The notes: generated from the sequence alone by a model not told the origin. DNA of 64,000 nt from Hydrogenibacillus sp. (GCA_014896255.1 JADBKT010000015.1:1-64000); one strand, 5' to 3'; counted from the first letter of the stretch, positions 1-15,392 are shown. Made by a program: numbers and translations.

Positions 1-57
1 AGAGGGCGTCAAGTACCGCGGAACCCCCGGATTTCAATCCGGGGAGGAGGTCAGGTC

Positions 58-2161
<2,104 letters not shown>

Positions 2162-2275
2162 ATCCACACCGTGCCCTGCTTGCCTTCGCTGATGATGGAC
2201 ATCGACGCATCACAACGTGCGCCACCGGTGCCGAAACGGCAAATAGATCATCAGGGAAAGGAAGAGGAAAGGCGG

Positions 2276-2860
2276 TTGTCCAAACGGCGCTCTCGTCAGT
2301 CGCACGTTCGTTCGGTGCTCATCAAACTCATTCTCGCGCTCGTGATCTATTGGGCCGGCGTGATGACGGCGCCGGGTCTTGAATCGTACATCACGCACGT
2401 CGACGGCGTATACTTTACCAAGTACGGCGCCAAGCCCGATCAAGCGGTGATCGGCGTCATGGACAGCGCGGAACATTCATTGGACATCGCCATCTATGCG
2501 CTGACCAAAGACGATATCGTCCAAGCCATCCGGCGGGCCAAAGCGCGCGGCGTTCGCGTGCGCGTGATCACGGATTTCGGTCAGACGCAAGGGAAGGCGC
2601 AAAATGCCGCGATTCGCGCCCTCATCCAAGACGGCATTCCGGTCAAAGTCAATTCGCACGACGGGCTGATGCATCTTAAGCTCACGATCGCCGACGGGTC
2701 GCGGGCCGCCGTCGGATCGTTCAATTATTCCAAGGCAGCCAGCACGGTGAACGATGAAGTGGTCGTCCTGCTTAGCGACGAGGGGGCGGTGCGGCAGATG
2801 GCGGATACGTTTGAGCGGATGTGGAATGATGAACGTCATTTCCGATCGTTTCAACCGTGA
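2276..2860 (+). CDS. membrane-anchored phospholipase D-like (Nuc family) protein
   Basis: N-terminal TM segment, single HxKxxxxD motif (MHLKLTIADG...GSFNYSKAA). ORF open from 2171; the TTG at 2276 follows a purine-rich SD, so the start is uncertain. Confidence 0.75.
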   Translation: MSKRRSRQSHVRSVLIKLILALVIYWAGVMTAPGLESYITHVDGVYFTKYGAKPDQAVIGVMDSAEHSLDIAIYALTKDDIVQAIRRAKARGVRVRVITDFGQTQGKAQNAAIRALIQDGIPVKVNSHDGLMHLKLTIADGSRAAVGSFNYSKAASTVNDEVVVLLSDEGAVRQMADTFERMWNDERHFRSFQP

Positions 2861-3056
2861 GCCCATTTTTGTCTTGAAAGCCTAGAAACGTCTGCCTTGA
2901 CAGTCGGCCGCGGGGGCCGGCGCCTTCGAAATGAAAACGCTTCAAAAAACTTAACAAATTTGTCACAAACGCCGCTTTCTCCGTCCTGGCAAGAATGAAA
3001 GCGGTTTCTATTTTTCGGAGCAATTTAAAAACATGAAAATCAAGAGCGTTTTGCGG

Positions 3057-3085
3057 TTGATTTTACCCTCATTGTGACTTAGAAT
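3057..3085 (+). promoter_or_regulatory. candidate sigma-A promoter of the ilv-leu operon
   Basis: TTGATT-N17-TAGAAT upstream of the leader RNA. Confidence 0.55.
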
Positions 3086-3130
3086 ATTCACAAACAGGGC
3101 CTGATCGATGCATCTCCGCAAACGCAGAAG

Positions 3131-3245
3131 GGAATCTAGGGTTCCGCCGCCGGTTGTCATGTGCCGTGCGTTTCTACGGCGGGGCTGGACCGAGCGATTC
3201 CGACGGCTCGTTGGGCCGTACACCGTGGGGATAAAAGCCCCTGCG
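3131..3245 (+). promoter_or_regulatory. ykkC-family riboswitch aptamer, probably the ppGpp-sensing subtype (2a)
   Basis: Conserved blocks CUAGGGUUCCG...GGCUGGACCGAG...ACACCGUGGGGAUAAAAGCCCC upstream of ilvE. Confidence 0.82.
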
Positions 3246-3283
3246 GAAAGTTCTGCCGGTTGCAGGCTTTCCGGGGCTTTTTT
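3234..3283 (+). terminator. intrinsic terminator overlapping the riboswitch 3' stem
   Basis: AAAAGCCCC(TGC)GGAAAG ... CTTTCCGGGGCTTTTTT hairpin with U-run; shares AAAAGCCCC with the aptamer. Confidence 0.85.
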
Positions 3284-3359
3284 CTATACCCATGTCGGTT
3301 GGGCCAAACCGTCCGTCGGGGTCATGAGCGTCAAAAATCACAAGCAGGAGGGGCGTTCA

Positions 3360-4259
3360 GTGAGCACGCAGATCTATCTCAATGGACAGTTCGTCCCGAA
3401 AGAAGCCGCCGTGGTCTCCGTCTTCGACCACGGCCTGTTGTACGGGGACGGCGTCTTTGAAGGCATTCGGGCTTACGACGGAAACGTCTTTCGTCTTAAG
3501 GCGCACATCGATCGCCTTTACGAATCCGCCAAAGCGATCATGCTCGACATCCCGCATGCGCCGGAAGAAATGGAAGCGATCGTCTTGGAAACGTTGCGCA
3601 AAAATCATCTGCGTTCGGCGTATGTTCGCATCGTCGTGAGCCGCGGCACCGGCGATCTCGGACTGGATCCGGCCAAGTGCCCGCGCGCGAACGTCATCGT
3701 GATCGCCGAAGCGCTGGCGCTGTTTCCGAAAGAACTGTATGAGCGCGGCATCAACGTCGTCACCGTAAGTACCCGTCGCAACCGGAGCGACGTCCTGTCG
3801 CCGGCGATCAAGTCGCTCAACTATTTGAACAACATCTTGGCCAAGCTCGAAGCAAAAAACGCCGGTGCCGACGAGGGGCTCATGCTGAACACCGAAGGCT
3901 ATGTCGCCGAAGGGACCGGAGAGAACGTTTTTATCGTGAAAAACGGCACGCTCTTCACGCCGCCGGTCTACGTCGGCGTGCTGAAAGGCATCACCCGCGC
4001 GGCGGTGATCGAGCTGGCGAAAGAACTCAAGATCCCCGTCGTCGAGACACCGTTGACGTTGCACGACGTGTATACCGCCGATGAAGTGTTTTTCACCGGC
4101 ACGGCAGCGGAAATCGTCCCCGTCGTCTCCGTCGACCGGCGCACGATCGGCGACGGCCGTCCCGGCGCGATGACAGGACGTCTCTTGGAAGCGTTCCGGG
4201 CGCTTGTCGTCGTGGACGGCACGAAGATCTACCCGGAGGTTGAAAACCGCGTCGGCTGA
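3360..4259 (+). CDS. ilvE: branched-chain amino acid aminotransferase
   Basis: [44 protein letters not shown] start at 3360 after AGGAGGGG; the ORF start at 3108 lies inside the leader RNA. Confidence 0.95.
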   Translation: MSTQIYLNGQFVPKEAAVVSVFDHGLLYGDGVFEGIRAYDGNVFRLKAHIDRLYESAKAIMLDIPHAPEEMEAIVLETLRKNHLRSAYVRIVVSRGTGDLGLDPAKCPRANVIVIAEALALFPKELYERGINVVTVSTRRNRSDVLSPAIKSLNYLNNILAKLEAKNAGADEGLMLNTEGYVAEGTGENVFIVKNGTLFTPPVYVGVLKGITRAAVIELAKELKIPVVETPLTLHDVYTADEVFFTGTAAEIVPVVSVDRRTIGDGRPGAMTGRLLEAFRALVVVDGTKIYPEVENRVG

Positions 4260-4290
4260 AGGGTCGACTTCACAAGGAGGACTCCTGCCC

Positions 4291-5964
4291 TTGCGCAGCG
4301 ACATGATCAAAAAAGGAATCGACCGGGCGCCGCACCGCAGCCTCTTGTACGCCACCGGTGTCGTAAAGCCCAAAGATCTCGACAAGCCGTTCATCGGCGT
4401 GGCGAACTCATACATCGACATCATCCCCGGCCATGTCCACCTGCGCGAATTTGCCGCCGTGGTCAAAGAGGAGATCCGCGCCGCCGGCGGCATCCCGTTC
4501 GAATTCAATACGATCGGTGTCGATGACGGCATCGCCATGGGGCACATCGGCATGCGCTATTCGCTGCCGAGCCGGGAGCTCATCGCCGATTCGGCGGAGA
4601 CGGTGGTGAACGCGCACTGGTTTGACGGCGTCTTTTACATCCCGAACTGCGACAAAATCACGCCCGGCATGCTGATGGCCGCGGTGCGCACGAACGTCCC
4701 GGCGGTGTTCGTCACCGGCGGGCCGATGGAAGCCGGAAAGTCCAAGACCGGTGAAAATCTGTCCTTGGTCGACGTGTTCGAAGGTGTCGGCAGCTATCAG
4801 GCGGGGAAGATCTCCGAAGAAGCGTTGCGCGAACTGGAGTACAACGCCTGTCCCTCGTGCGGGTCCTGTTCCGGGATGTTCACCGCCAATTCGATGAACA
4901 CCATTCTCGAGGTGTTGGGCCTTGCGCCCTTCGGCAACGGCACGGTTGTGGCCACCGACATGAAAAAACGCCGGGAGCTCATCCGCGAAGCGGTGCAGCA
5001 CTTGATGCGCATGATCCGCGAGGATGTCCGTCCGCGGGACATCGTCACGCCGGAGGCGATCGACGACGCGTTTGCGCTGGATATGGCCATGGGCGGCTCG
5101 ACGAATACCGTGCTGCACGTCCTGGCCATCGCCAACGAGGCGGAGATCGACTACGATTTGAACCGCATCAACGCCGTCGCCGACCGGGTGCCGTATTTGG
5201 CCAAGATCAGCCCGGCGTCCAGGTATTCGATGGAGGATGTGGAGCGCGCCGGAGGCGTGCGGGCGATTTTGAAAGAGCTTTTGCGGATCGGCGCGATTCA
5301 CGGGGAACGGAAGACGCTAAGCGGCCGCACCATCGCCGAGCTCGTGGCCGATGCGAAGATCTGCGACCCGGAGGTGATCCGGCCGGTGGAACGGGCCTTA
5401 AGCCCGCGCGGCGGGCTCGCGGTGCTCTACGGCAACCTCGCCCCGGACGGCGCGGTGATCAAAGTCGGCGCCGTCGATCCGTCGATCGTGCGTTTTCGCG
5501 GCGAGGCGATCGTCTTCAACTCCCAGGAAGAGGCGCTGGAGGGCATCAACGCCGGGCGGGTACGCGAAGGGCATGTCGTCGTCATCCGCTATGAAGGCCC
5601 CAAAGGCGGACCCGGGATGCCGGAGATGCTCGCCCCGACGTCGTCCATCGTCGGCCGAGGTCTCGGGACGAAGGTGGCGCTCATCACCGACGGGCGGTTC
5701 TCCGGCGCGACGCGCGGCATCGCCGTCGGGCACATCTCCCCGGAGGCGGCGGAAGGCGGCCCCATCGCGTTCGTCGAAGAAGGGGATCTGATCGAGATCG
5801 ACTTGATCGAGCGGACGATCACGCTTCTGGTCGATGAGGCCGAGCTTGCCGCGCGGCGGGCGCGCTTTTCGCCCCCGCCGCCGAAGGTGACGAAGGGGTA
5901 TCTCGCCCGCTATGCGGCGCTGGTAACCTCGGCCAACACCGGCGGCATCATGAAGGTGCGGTGA
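4291..5964 (+). CDS. ilvD: dihydroxy-acid dehydratase
   Basis: [23 protein letters not shown]...[21 protein letters not shown]...[24 protein letters not shown] before TTG 4291 (ATG 4303 alternative). Confidence 0.97.
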   Translation: MRSDMIKKGIDRAPHRSLLYATGVVKPKDLDKPFIGVANSYIDIIPGHVHLREFAAVVKEEIRAAGGIPFEFNTIGVDDGIAMGHIGMRYSLPSRELIADSAETVVNAHWFDGVFYIPNCDKITPGMLMAAVRTNVPAVFVTGGPMEAGKSKTGENLSLVDVFEGVGSYQAGKISEEALRELEYNACPSCGSCSGMFTANSMNTILEVLGLAPFGNGTVVATDMKKRRELIREAVQHLMRMIREDVRPRDIVTPEAIDDAFALDMAMGGSTNTVLHVLAIANEAEIDYDLNRINAVADRVPYLAKISPASRYSMEDVERAGGVRAILKELLRIGAIHGERKTLSGRTIAELVADAKICDPEVIRPVERALSPRGGLAVLYGNLAPDGAVIKVGAVDPSIVRFRGEAIVFNSQEEALEGINAGRVREGHVVVIRYEGPKGGPGMPEMLAPTSSIVGRGLGTKVALITDGRFSGATRGIAVGHISPEAAEGGPIAFVEEGDLIEIDLIERTITLLVDEAELAARRARFSPPPPKVTKGYLARYAALVTSANTGGIMKVR

Positions 5965-6102
5965 CGTCCACTAAGGCGCGTATCCAGGCGCGGCATCGCC
6001 AGTCTTGCCGCGCGCGGAGTGGAGAGAAACCGAAGGCGACGGATTCATAGATGATAGAGAGAGCATTCTAGGCGAAGATGGGAGACGCGGAGAGGAGGAA
6101 CG

Positions 6103-7902
6103 ATGATGGCCAAAACGGCCGCCGAGCCGACCGAACCGGAAGGCGCAAAAGAACAAAGACTGTTGACCGGGGCGGAAATCTTGATTGAAGCGCTCAAGCG
6201 GGAAGGGGTCGATGTGCTCTTCGGCTACCCCGGCGGTGCCGTGCTGAACGTGTACGATGCGCTGTACGACGCCGGCATCGCCCACGTGCTCACGCGCCAT
6301 GAACAGGGGGCGATTCACGCCGCCGAGGGTTACGCCCGCATCAGCGGCCGACCGGGGGTGGTGATCGCCACCTCCGGCCCCGGGGCGACGAACTTGATGA
6401 CCGGTCTCACCGACGCCATGCTCGATTCGCTGCCGCTCGTCGTCATCACCGGGCAGGTCGGCACGAACGTCATGGGTTCCGACGCCTTTCAAGAGGCGCC
6501 GATCTTCAGCATGTCGATGCCGGTCACGAAATACAACTATCAGGTGCGCCATCCGCGGGAGATCGCGCGCGTCGTCCGGGAAGCGTTCCACATCGCCACC
6601 ACCGGAAGACCCGGTCCGGTGTTGATCGACCTGCCGAAAGACGTGACCATCCAGCAGGCGCCTTATGTCGAGGCCGAAGCATTGGACCTTCCGGGCTATC
6701 AGCCGACGGTCGTGCCGAACGCCCTCCAGCTTGGGAAGCTCTCCACGGCCATCGCCCGTGCCGTGAAGCCGGTCATCTTGGCCGGCGCCGGTGTCCTGCA
6801 CGCGCGCGCGAGCGAGCTGCTCGTGGCGTTCGCCGAACGTACCGGCATTCCCGTCGTTCATACGCTTCTCGGGCTCGGCGCCATGCCCGCGACGCATCCG
6901 CTGTTCCTCGGGATGGGCGGCATGCACGGCACCGTCGTGGCCAACCGGGCCCTCTATGAATGCGATCTCCTCATCAACATCGGCGCCCGCTTTGACGATC
7001 GGCTGACCGGCAATCCGAAACATTTCGCCCCGAAAGCCGTCGTCGCGCACATCGACATCGATCCGGCGGAAATCGGCAAAATCGTCCATACGCACATTCC
7101 CATCGTCGGCGATGCCAAGGCGGCGCTCGAACGGCTTTTGGCCATGCCCATCGATCCGCCGAAGGCGGACGCGTGGCGCGCGTATCTCAAGCGCGTGGCC
7201 GAGGCGCACCCGTTCTGGTACGTGAAGACGGGGGACCTCAAGCCGCAGCGCGTCGTCGAATTGATCGACGAAATGACGGAAGGCCGGGCGATCGTCACCA
7301 CCGACGTCGGTCAGCATCAGATGTGGGCCGCCCAGTATTACCGGTTCCGACGACCGCACCGCTGGGTCACCTCCGGCGGCCTCGGGACCATGGGCTTCGG
7401 CTTTCCGGCGGCGATCGGAGCGAAGATCGCCGCGCGCGAAGAGACGGTCATCGCCGTCGTCGGGGACGCCGGTTTTCAGATGACGATGCAGGAACTCGCT
7501 TTGCTCAAGGAATATGATCTCGGGGTGAAGATCATCATCCTCAACAACTTCGCCCTCGGCATGGTCCGCCAATGGCAGGAGCTGTTTTACGCCAAACGCT
7601 ACTCCGAATCGTTGCTTCCGTTCCAGCCGGACTACGTCAAGCTCGCCGAAGCCTATGGCATCGCCGGGTATGCGGTGTCGACGGAAGACGCCCTCACGCG
7701 GCTTCTGGAAAAGCACCTGTTCGACGATGCGCCGGTGCTCATCGACTGTCGGGTGTCGCCGGGGGAAAACGTCTTGCCGATGATCCCTCCGGGAAAAGGG
7801 CTGCATGAGATCGTCGGCACGCAACCGCCGGAAGGCGCGGCGGACGTCGTCTATCGATTCGGATCGTCCGGCATCGCCGGACAGGAGGTGAGCGCGCCGT
7901 GA
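6103..7902 (+). CDS. ilvB: acetolactate synthase large subunit
   Basis: [34 protein letters not shown]...TPP-binding [13 protein letters not shown]. Confidence 0.97.
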   Translation: MMAKTAAEPTEPEGAKEQRLLTGAEILIEALKREGVDVLFGYPGGAVLNVYDALYDAGIAHVLTRHEQGAIHAAEGYARISGRPGVVIATSGPGATNLMTGLTDAMLDSLPLVVITGQVGTNVMGSDAFQEAPIFSMSMPVTKYNYQVRHPREIARVVREAFHIATTGRPGPVLIDLPKDVTIQQAPYVEAEALDLPGYQPTVVPNALQLGKLSTAIARAVKPVILAGAGVLHARASELLVAFAERTGIPVVHTLLGLGAMPATHPLFLGMGGMHGTVVANRALYECDLLINIGARFDDRLTGNPKHFAPKAVVAHIDIDPAEIGKIVHTHIPIVGDAKAALERLLAMPIDPPKADAWRAYLKRVAEAHPFWYVKTGDLKPQRVVELIDEMTEGRAIVTTDVGQHQMWAAQYYRFRRPHRWVTSGGLGTMGFGFPAAIGAKIAAREETVIAVVGDAGFQMTMQELALLKEYDLGVKIIILNNFALGMVRQWQELFYAKRYSESLLPFQPDYVKLAEAYGIAGYAVSTEDALTRLLEKHLFDDAPVLIDCRVSPGENVLPMIPPGKGLHEIVGTQPPEGAADVVYRFGSSGIAGQEVSAP

Positions 7903-8423
7903 AACAGCTTTTGAGCCTGCTCGTGCGCGATCAGGCCGGCGTTTTGAACCGCATCAGCGGTCTTTTCTTGCGCCGCGGCTACAACATCGATTCGATCACC
8001 GTCGGATGCAGTGAGCGCCCTGGCCTGTCGCGCATGACGATCGTCCTCGACGTCGAAGACAAGAAGGCCGCGGAACAGGTCAAAAAGCAGCTGCACAAAC
8101 AGATCGACGTGCTGAAAGTCATCGACCTCACCGAGCGTTCCGTCGTCGCCCGGGAACTGGCGCTCATCCGCGTCAATGCGTCGATGGCCGAGCGGGCGGA
8201 GATCGACCATATCATCCAGCCGTTTCGCGCCCGCATTCTCGACGTCGGGCGCTCGTCGGTCACCATCGAGGTGACCGGCGGGAGCGAGAAGATCGATGCG
8301 CTCATCGAACTTTTGCGCCCGTACGGCATCAAAGAGCTGGCCCGCACGGGGCTTACCGCGTTCGCCCGTGAACTGGACGTCGGTCAAGAGGCGGAAATGA
8401 AAGACATCATCGGCACCGCCTGA
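7899..8423 (+). CDS. ilvN: acetolactate synthase small (regulatory) subunit
   Basis: ACT domain: [36 protein letters not shown]; overlaps ilvB stop by 4 bp. Confidence 0.96.
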   Translation: MKQLLSLLVRDQAGVLNRISGLFLRRGYNIDSITVGCSERPGLSRMTIVLDVEDKKAAEQVKKQLHKQIDVLKVIDLTERSVVARELALIRVNASMAERAEIDHIIQPFRARILDVGRSSVTIEVTGGSEKIDALIELLRPYGIKELARTGLTAFARELDVGQEAEMKDIIGTA

Positions 8424-8470
8424 GCGCACGCCCTCGAACGCATGTGCATCGACAAAGCATACGCAGCTGA

Positions 8471-9493
<1,023 letters not shown>

Positions 9494-9514
9494 ATCAGTA
9501 GGGAGGCGGGGAGC

Positions 9515-11113
9515 ATGCGGAGGATTGAGATTTTCGACACGACGCTGCGCGACGGCGAGCAGACGGCAGGGGTGAATTTGCATCTCCATGAAAAGCTCGA
9601 AATCGCGCGGGCGCTGGAGCAGTTCGGCGTCGACGTGATCGAAGCGGGCTTTCCCGCCTCGTCGCCGGAGGAATTGCGCGCCGTCCAAGCGATCGCGGAG
9701 ATCGTCCGAGGGGCGTCGGTCGCCGCCTTGGCCCGTTCGCACCCGAACGACATCGACCAAGCGTGGGAGGCGCTCAAAAAGGCCGAGCAACCGCGTATTC
9801 ACGTGTTCATCGCCACCAGCCCGATCCACATGGAACACAAGCTCCGGCTTTCTCCGGAAGCCGTCATCGAGCGGGCGGTGGAGGGCGTGCGCCGCGCCAA
9901 GCGCTACGTCTCCGACGTCGAATGGTCGGCAGAAGATGCGACGCGAAGCGACTGGGACTTTCTCGTGCGCATCATCGCCGAAGTGATCAAAGAAGGGGCG
10001 ACGGTCATCAATCTTCCGGATACCGTCGGCTATACCCAGCCGAAAGAATACGCGGCGATGTTTCGCTACGTGCTGGAGCGCGTGCCGGGCATCGAGAAGG
10101 TGAAGCTGTCGGCCCATTGTCATGACGATCTCGGTCTGGCGGTCGCCAATTCGCTTTCCGCCGTCGAGGCAGGCGTCGTCCAGATCGAGGGGACGATCAA
10201 CGGCATCGGCGAACGGGCGGGCAACGCCGCCTTGGAAGAGATCACCATGGCCCTCAAAATCCGCCAAGACCATTATCAAGCGGAGACGGGCATCAAGACG
10301 GAACACACCGCGCGGGTCAGCAAGCTCGTCAGCAAGCTGACCGGCATACCCGTTCCGCCGAACAAGGCAGTCGTCGGGGCGAACGCATTTGCCCACGAAT
10401 CGGGCATCCATCAGGACGGGGTGTTGAAAAACGCGTTGACGTACGAGATCATCTCGCCGGAGATGGTCGGGCTGACGTCGAACCGCATCGTTCTCGGGAA
10501 GCATTCCGGACGTCACGCGTTCCGAGAAAAATTGCGCGAGCTGGGGATGGCCGTAGCCTCGGAAGAAGAACTGGATCGCCTGTTCCAGGCGTTTAAGGCG
10601 CTTACCGGGAAAAAGAAAGAAATCACCGACGACGACTTGCTGGCTTTATTCGTCGATCTTTCCGCTCCGGATCAGAAGTACGAGCTCGTCTCGCTGCAGT
10701 GCGCGTTCGGCTTCGGCCTCATTCCGACGACGACGGTCGCGTTGCGCTTGCCGAGCGGCGAGGTGCGCACCGAGTCGGCGACCGGCGAAGGCAGCGTGGA
10801 GTCGGTGTATAAGGCCATCGAACGCGCCGTCGGCGTGCCGGTGACGCTGGAAGATTACCGCATCCAGTCGACGACCGGCGGACCCGATGCGCTCGCCGAA
10901 GTGTACGTCAAGGTCGCCTATCAGGGGCTTACCTCGCGCGGCCGCGGCGTCGACAACGACGTCGTCGTGGCGTCGGCGAAAGCGTACGTCGATGCGCTGA
11001 ACCGGATCGCCTTAAGGCTTCCGGGCGTAGGCGGCGAAGTTCCCGTAGCCGGCGCAGCGGACCAAGGTCGTCCGGCGGGGCGTTCGATCGATTCCGGGGT
11101 GGTGCTCGGATGA
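9515..11113 (+). CDS. leuA: 2-isopropylmalate synthase
   Basis: [21 protein letters not shown]...[23 protein letters not shown]...[11 protein letters not shown]-like motif; C-terminal LeuA dimer domain. Confidence 0.96.
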   Translation: MRRIEIFDTTLRDGEQTAGVNLHLHEKLEIARALEQFGVDVIEAGFPASSPEELRAVQAIAEIVRGASVAALARSHPNDIDQAWEALKKAEQPRIHVFIATSPIHMEHKLRLSPEAVIERAVEGVRRAKRYVSDVEWSAEDATRSDWDFLVRIIAEVIKEGATVINLPDTVGYTQPKEYAAMFRYVLERVPGIEKVKLSAHCHDDLGLAVANSLSAVEAGVVQIEGTINGIGERAGNAALEEITMALKIRQDHYQAETGIKTEHTARVSKLVSKLTGIPVPPNKAVVGANAFAHESGIHQDGVLKNALTYEIISPEMVGLTSNRIVLGKHSGRHAFREKLRELGMAVASEEELDRLFQAFKALTGKKKEITDDDLLALFVDLSAPDQKYELVSLQCAFGFGLIPTTTVALRLPSGEVRTESATGEGSVESVYKAIERAVGVPVTLEDYRIQSTTGGPDALAEVYVKVAYQGLTSRGRGVDNDVVVASAKAYVDALNRIALRLPGVGGEVPVAGAADQGRPAGRSIDSGVVLG

Positions 11114-12237
11114 AACGGACCATCGCGCTCCTTGCGGGCGACGGCATCGGCCCGGAAGTGGCGGAAGTCGCCCGGCGGCTCATCACGGCGCTTTCGGACG
11201 TGGCCGGCATCCGGTTGAACGTGGAAGATCATCCGATCGGCGGTGCGGCCATCGATGCGCACGGTGAACCGCTGCCGAAAGCGACGCTTCAGGCGGCGCT
11301 CGCCGCCGATGCCGTTTTGCTCGGCGCCGTCGGCGGGCCGAAGTGGGACGCGCTCCCGCCGGAGCGCCGTCCGGAGGCGGGGCTGCTCGCGCTGAGGAAG
11401 GCGCTGGACGTTTACGCGAACGTGCGCCCCGTCCGAAGCGTCCCCGCGCTGGGGAACTTAGGCCCGCTTTTCGCTGCGGAGCCGATCGATTTGGTCATCA
11501 TCCGGGAACTCACCGGCGGGCTGTACTTCGGCCGTCCCCGGGGGATCTCCGGCGGCGTCGGGGCGCGACAGGCGATCGACACGCTCGTCTATACCGAGGC
11601 GGAGATCGAGCGCATCGTCCGCCTGGCGTTCAAAATGGCCGAACAGCGCAGCGGTCGCCTCACTTCCGTCGACAAAGCCAACGTGCTCACCTCCAGCCGG
11701 CTGTGGCGCGATGTCGTGGAACGGGTACAGGCGGACCATCCGAGCGTGACGGTGCGCCACGTGCTCGTCGATGCGATGGCCATGGAGCTCGTGCAAAAGC
11801 CGTGGGTCCACGACGTGATCGTCACCGAGAACATGTTCGGCGACATCTTGTCCGACCTGGGGGGCGCGCTCGTCGGTTCGCTCGGCCTGTTGCCGTCGGC
11901 GAGCCTCGGCGAGCGCGGCCCGCATCTGTATGAACCGGTGCACGGTTCGGCGCCGGACATCGCCGGGCGCGATGCGGCCAATCCGACGGGGATGATCTTG
12001 TCGACGGCGATGATGTTCGAGCATTCGTTCGCCATGCCCGACGTCGCCCGAGCCATCGCCGGTGCTCTGGACGATACGTTCGCGGACGGGTTTCGGACGG
12101 CCGATCTCGTCCGGCCGAAGGCATCCGCTGCCGAGGACGGAGGGGACGCGCTCCGCGTCGTCGGCACGCAGGCGTTCGGCGATGCGGTGATCGAACGGGC
12201 GGTGGCGCGACTGAAAGCCAGGGGGGTATACGCATGA
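11110..12237 (+). CDS. leuB: 3-isopropylmalate dehydrogenase
   Basis: [20 protein letters not shown]...GGPKWD...[26 protein letters not shown]. Confidence 0.97.
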   Translation: MKRTIALLAGDGIGPEVAEVARRLITALSDVAGIRLNVEDHPIGGAAIDAHGEPLPKATLQAALAADAVLLGAVGGPKWDALPPERRPEAGLLALRKALDVYANVRPVRSVPALGNLGPLFAAEPIDLVIIRELTGGLYFGRPRGISGGVGARQAIDTLVYTEAEIERIVRLAFKMAEQRSGRLTSVDKANVLTSSRLWRDVVERVQADHPSVTVRHVLVDAMAMELVQKPWVHDVIVTENMFGDILSDLGGALVGSLGLLPSASLGERGPHLYEPVHGSAPDIAGRDAANPTGMILSTAMMFEHSFAMPDVARAIAGALDDTFADGFRTADLVRPKASAAEDGGDALRVVGTQAFGDAVIERAVARLKARGVYA

Positions 12238-13685
12238 GTCGCGGGACGATCGTCGACAAAATCTGGGACGCCCATCACGTCGTTCGCGGGGACGGCGGGC
12301 TGGATCTCATCTACATCGATCTCCATCTCGTGCATGAAGTGACGTCTCCGCAGGCGTTTGAAGGATTGCGCCTCGCCGGTCGGCGCGTCCGCCGCCCGGA
12401 TCGGACGATGGCCACCATCGACCACAACGTGCCGACCGACGATCCGTTCGTCATCGACGATCCGATCGCCAAAAAGCAGATCGACGTGCTCAGGGAAAAC
12501 TGCCGCGATTTCGGCGTACCGTTGTTCGATTTGGACAGCGACCGTCGGGGCATCGTACACATCATCGGCCCGGAACTCGGGCTCACCCAACCGGGAATGA
12601 CGATCGTCTGCGGCGATTCGCACACTTCGACCCACGGCGCCTTCGGCGCGCTTGCTTTCGGCATCGGCACGAGCGAAGTGGAGCACGTGCTGGCGACGCA
12701 GACGCTGTGGCAGGCACCGCCCAAGACGATGAAGGTGAACATCGTCGGCACGCGCCATCCGGCGGTGACGGCCAAAGACATCATTCTCGGGCTCATCGCC
12801 CGCTTCGGCGTGTCGTTCGGCCGGGGTTACATTTTTGAATACGCGGGGAACGTCGTCCGGGAGATGACGATGGAAGAGCGCATGACCGTCTGCAACATGT
12901 CCATCGAAGCCGGCGCCCGGGCCGGGCTGATCGCGCCCGATGAGACGACGTTCCGCTACTTGGAGGCTCGTCCCTTCGCGCCGAAGGGCGCGGCGTGGGA
13001 GGCGGCCAAAGCACGTTGGGCCGCCTTGACCTCGGACCCCGACGCGACGTACGATGCGGAAGTGACGTTTGATGTAAGCGACCTGAAGCCGGTCGTCACC
13101 TGGGGGACGCATCCGGGCATGGCGGCGACCGTCGACGGCGTCGTCCCGCATCCCGACGATTACGTCGACGCGACGGAGCGGGAAAGCGTTCGCCGGGCGC
13201 TCGAATACATGGCTCTCGCGCCGGGGACGAAGATCAGCGCCATCGAAGTCGATTACGTTTTCATCGGTTCGTGTACGAACGGCCGTCTGGAAGACTTGCG
13301 CGCCGCCGCCCGCGTTGTGGAGCGCATCGGCGGGCACGTCCATCCGCGCGTCAAGCGGGCGCTCGTCGTCCCCGGTTCCAAAACCGTCAAACGGCAGGCG
13401 GAAGCCGAGGGGTTGGACCGCATTTTTAAAAACGCCGGATTTGAATGGCGGGAGCCGGGCTGCAGCATGTGCCTCGGCATGAATCCGGACATCGCACCGC
13501 CGGGCGCGCGCGTCGCTTCGACGTCGAACCGGAATTTCGAAGGGCGCCAGGGACCGCGGGCGCGGACGCATCTGGTCAGTCCGGCGATGGCCGCGTTTGC
13601 CGCCCTGACCGGTCGATTCGCCGATTTTGAGGAGAGCCGCGCGGTGCTGGCGGCGGCAGGAGGTGGGCGCGGTGCAGCCGTTTGA
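12234..13685 (+). CDS. leuC: 3-isopropylmalate dehydratase large subunit
   Basis: [22 protein letters not shown]...[31 protein letters not shown]...FIGSCTNGR. Confidence 0.97.
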   Translation: MSRGTIVDKIWDAHHVVRGDGGLDLIYIDLHLVHEVTSPQAFEGLRLAGRRVRRPDRTMATIDHNVPTDDPFVIDDPIAKKQIDVLRENCRDFGVPLFDLDSDRRGIVHIIGPELGLTQPGMTIVCGDSHTSTHGAFGALAFGIGTSEVEHVLATQTLWQAPPKTMKVNIVGTRHPAVTAKDIILGLIARFGVSFGRGYIFEYAGNVVREMTMEERMTVCNMSIEAGARAGLIAPDETTFRYLEARPFAPKGAAWEAAKARWAALTSDPDATYDAEVTFDVSDLKPVVTWGTHPGMAATVDGVVPHPDDYVDATERESVRRALEYMALAPGTKISAIEVDYVFIGSCTNGRLEDLRAAARVVERIGGHVHPRVKRALVVPGSKTVKRQAEAEGLDRIFKNAGFEWREPGCSMCLGMNPDIAPPGARVASTSNRNFEGRQGPRARTHLVSPAMAAFAALTGRFADFEESRAVLAAAGGGRGAAV

Positions 13686-14274
13686 CGTGCATACCGGGCT
13701 GGTCGTGCCGCTCGATCGGGCCAACGTCGACACCGATCAGATCATCCCCAAGCAGTTTTTGAAGCGCGTCGAGCGAACGGGGTTCGGGCAGTTTTTGTTT
13801 TACGACTGGCGCTATCTGCCCGACGGAACGCCGAATCCGGATTTTATCCTCAATCAGGCGGCGTATCGCGGGGCGACGATCCTCTTGACCCGGGAAAATT
13901 TCGGCAGCGGCTCTTCCCGCGAGCATGCGCCGTGGGCGCTGGCCGACTACGGCTTTCGGGCGGTGCTCGCTCCATCGTTTGCCGATATTTTTTACAATAA
14001 CGCCGTCAAAAACGGGCTGTTGCCCGTCGTCTTGCCGAAATCGGCGATCGAGGCGCTGTTTGACCGCGCCGCGGAGGGTCCTTTTGAAGCGACGATCGAT
14101 CTCGCCGCGCAGACGGTCGCGCTTTCGGACGGGACGACGTACGCCTTCGACATCCATCCGGAACATCAGCGCCGTCTCCTACGCGGCGAAGACGACATCG
14201 CCGTTACCGAGCGGTACTTGGCGTCCATCGAGGCCTATGAAGCGGCGCATCCCCTCCCACCTCTTGTCAAATGA
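13672..14274 (+). CDS. leuD: 3-isopropylmalate dehydratase small subunit
   Basis: [42 protein letters not shown] 13672 after GGAGGTGGG, 14-bp overlap with leuC. Confidence 0.95.
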   Translation: MQPFDVHTGLVVPLDRANVDTDQIIPKQFLKRVERTGFGQFLFYDWRYLPDGTPNPDFILNQAAYRGATILLTRENFGSGSSREHAPWALADYGFRAVLAPSFADIFYNNAVKNGLLPVVLPKSAIEALFDRAAEGPFEATIDLAAQTVALSDGTTYAFDIHPEHQRRLLRGEDDIAVTERYLASIEAYEAAHPLPPLVK

Positions 14275-14462
14275 GTATGCGAAGAGTAAACTAAAAGTAC
14301 GTTTATTGTCCGCCATGGGTGGGCATATTCTGATGATGCAGATGGGAGCGTGAAGCGCTTGGGGATCTCCCGGTAACGTTTGCGGACATCGAAGCGGCCA
14401 AGGAGCGCCTGCGGGGCGTCGCCCACGAGACGCCGCTCAAGCGGTCGTATACGCTGGACGAC

Positions 14463-15392
14463 ATGTTCGGAACGCCGATCTTTTTGAAGCTGGAGAATTT
14501 GCAACGAACCGGATCGTACAAGATCCGCGGGGCGTTCAACAAAATCGCCTTGCTTCCGGAACACGCCCGGCGGCGCGGGGTGATCGCCGCGTCCGCCGGC
14601 AACCACGCCCAAGGGGTGGCGTATGCGGCCCGCGCTTACGGTGTCCCGTGTACGATCGTCATGCCGGAGACGGCGCCGCGGACGAAGATTCAGGCCACGT
14701 CGTCCTACGGCGCCCGCGTCATTTTGCACGGTCGAACGTACGATGAAGCATACGCGCATGCGCGGCGTTTGACGGAAGTCGAGGGCTTTACGTATGTGCA
14801 TGCGTTCGACGACCCGGACGTGATCGCCGGGCAAGGAACGGTCGGATTGGAGATATTGCAGGTCGAACCGGCGCTCGATCTGATCGTCGTCCCGGTAGGC
14901 GGCGGCGGGCTGATCTCCGGTGTGGCGACGGCGGCCCGAACGATGGCGCCAAATGCCCGCGTGATCGGCGTACAGGCCGCCGGCGCGGCTTCGTTCGTAC
15001 GTTCGTTGGCCGCCGGGCGGCGGATCGTGCAGGACGATATTTACACGCTCGCCGACGGCATCGCCGTCAAGCAACCCGGCGCGCTCACGTTCGAGATGGT
15101 CACGCGCCTCGACGTCGAGATGGTCACCGTCGAAGAGGAGGAGATCGTCGCCGCCATCATGCTGCTGTTGGAGCGGGAAAAATTGCTCGTCGAAGGTGCC
15201 GGCGCGGCGGCCCTCGCCGCCGTTCTCGCCGGACGCGTCCCGGTGGCCGGGCGGCGTACGGCGGTCATCGTGAGCGGCGGCAACATCGATCTGAAGCGCC
15301 TCTCGACGCTGGTCGCCGAGCCGAGCGCCCCGCCGGCGGATCCGTCGACGCCCGCGCCGGGCGACCCTGTGCATAAAACCTCCGTCCGATGA
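14463..15392 (+). CDS. ilvA: threonine dehydratase (threonine ammonia-lyase), short form without C-terminal regulatory domain; N-terminus apparently frameshifted
   Basis: PLP lysine motif GSYKIRGAFNKI; VPVGGGGLISG. The homologous reading frame extends upstream to about 14361 without a start codon; a GTG at 14350 would be in frame if the G4 run at 14361-14364 had one more G. Confidence 0.85.
   Translation: MFGTPIFLKLENLQRTGSYKIRGAFNKIALLPEHARRRGVIAASAGNHAQGVAYAARAYGVPCTIVMPETAPRTKIQATSSYGARVILHGRTYDEAYAHARRLTEVEGFTYVHAFDDPDVIAGQGTVGLEILQVEPALDLIVVPVGGGGLISGVATAARTMAPNARVIGVQAAGAASFVRSLAAGRRIVQDDIYTLADGIAVKQPGALTFEMVTRLDVEMVTVEEEEIVAAIMLLLEREKLLVEGAGAAALAAVLAGRVPVAGRRTAVIVSGGNIDLKRLSTLVAEPSAPPADPSTPAPGDPVHKTSVR

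Noticed and set aside
3108-3360. N-terminal extension of ilvE as given in the ORF track
   Set aside because: This segment is the riboswitch and terminator; a GTG with strong SD at 3360 matches the normal IlvE start.
3057-3360. T-box leader for ilv-leu (as in Bacillus)
   Set aside because: No GGGTGG-ACC antiterminator/T-box sequence; ykkC signature blocks are present instead.
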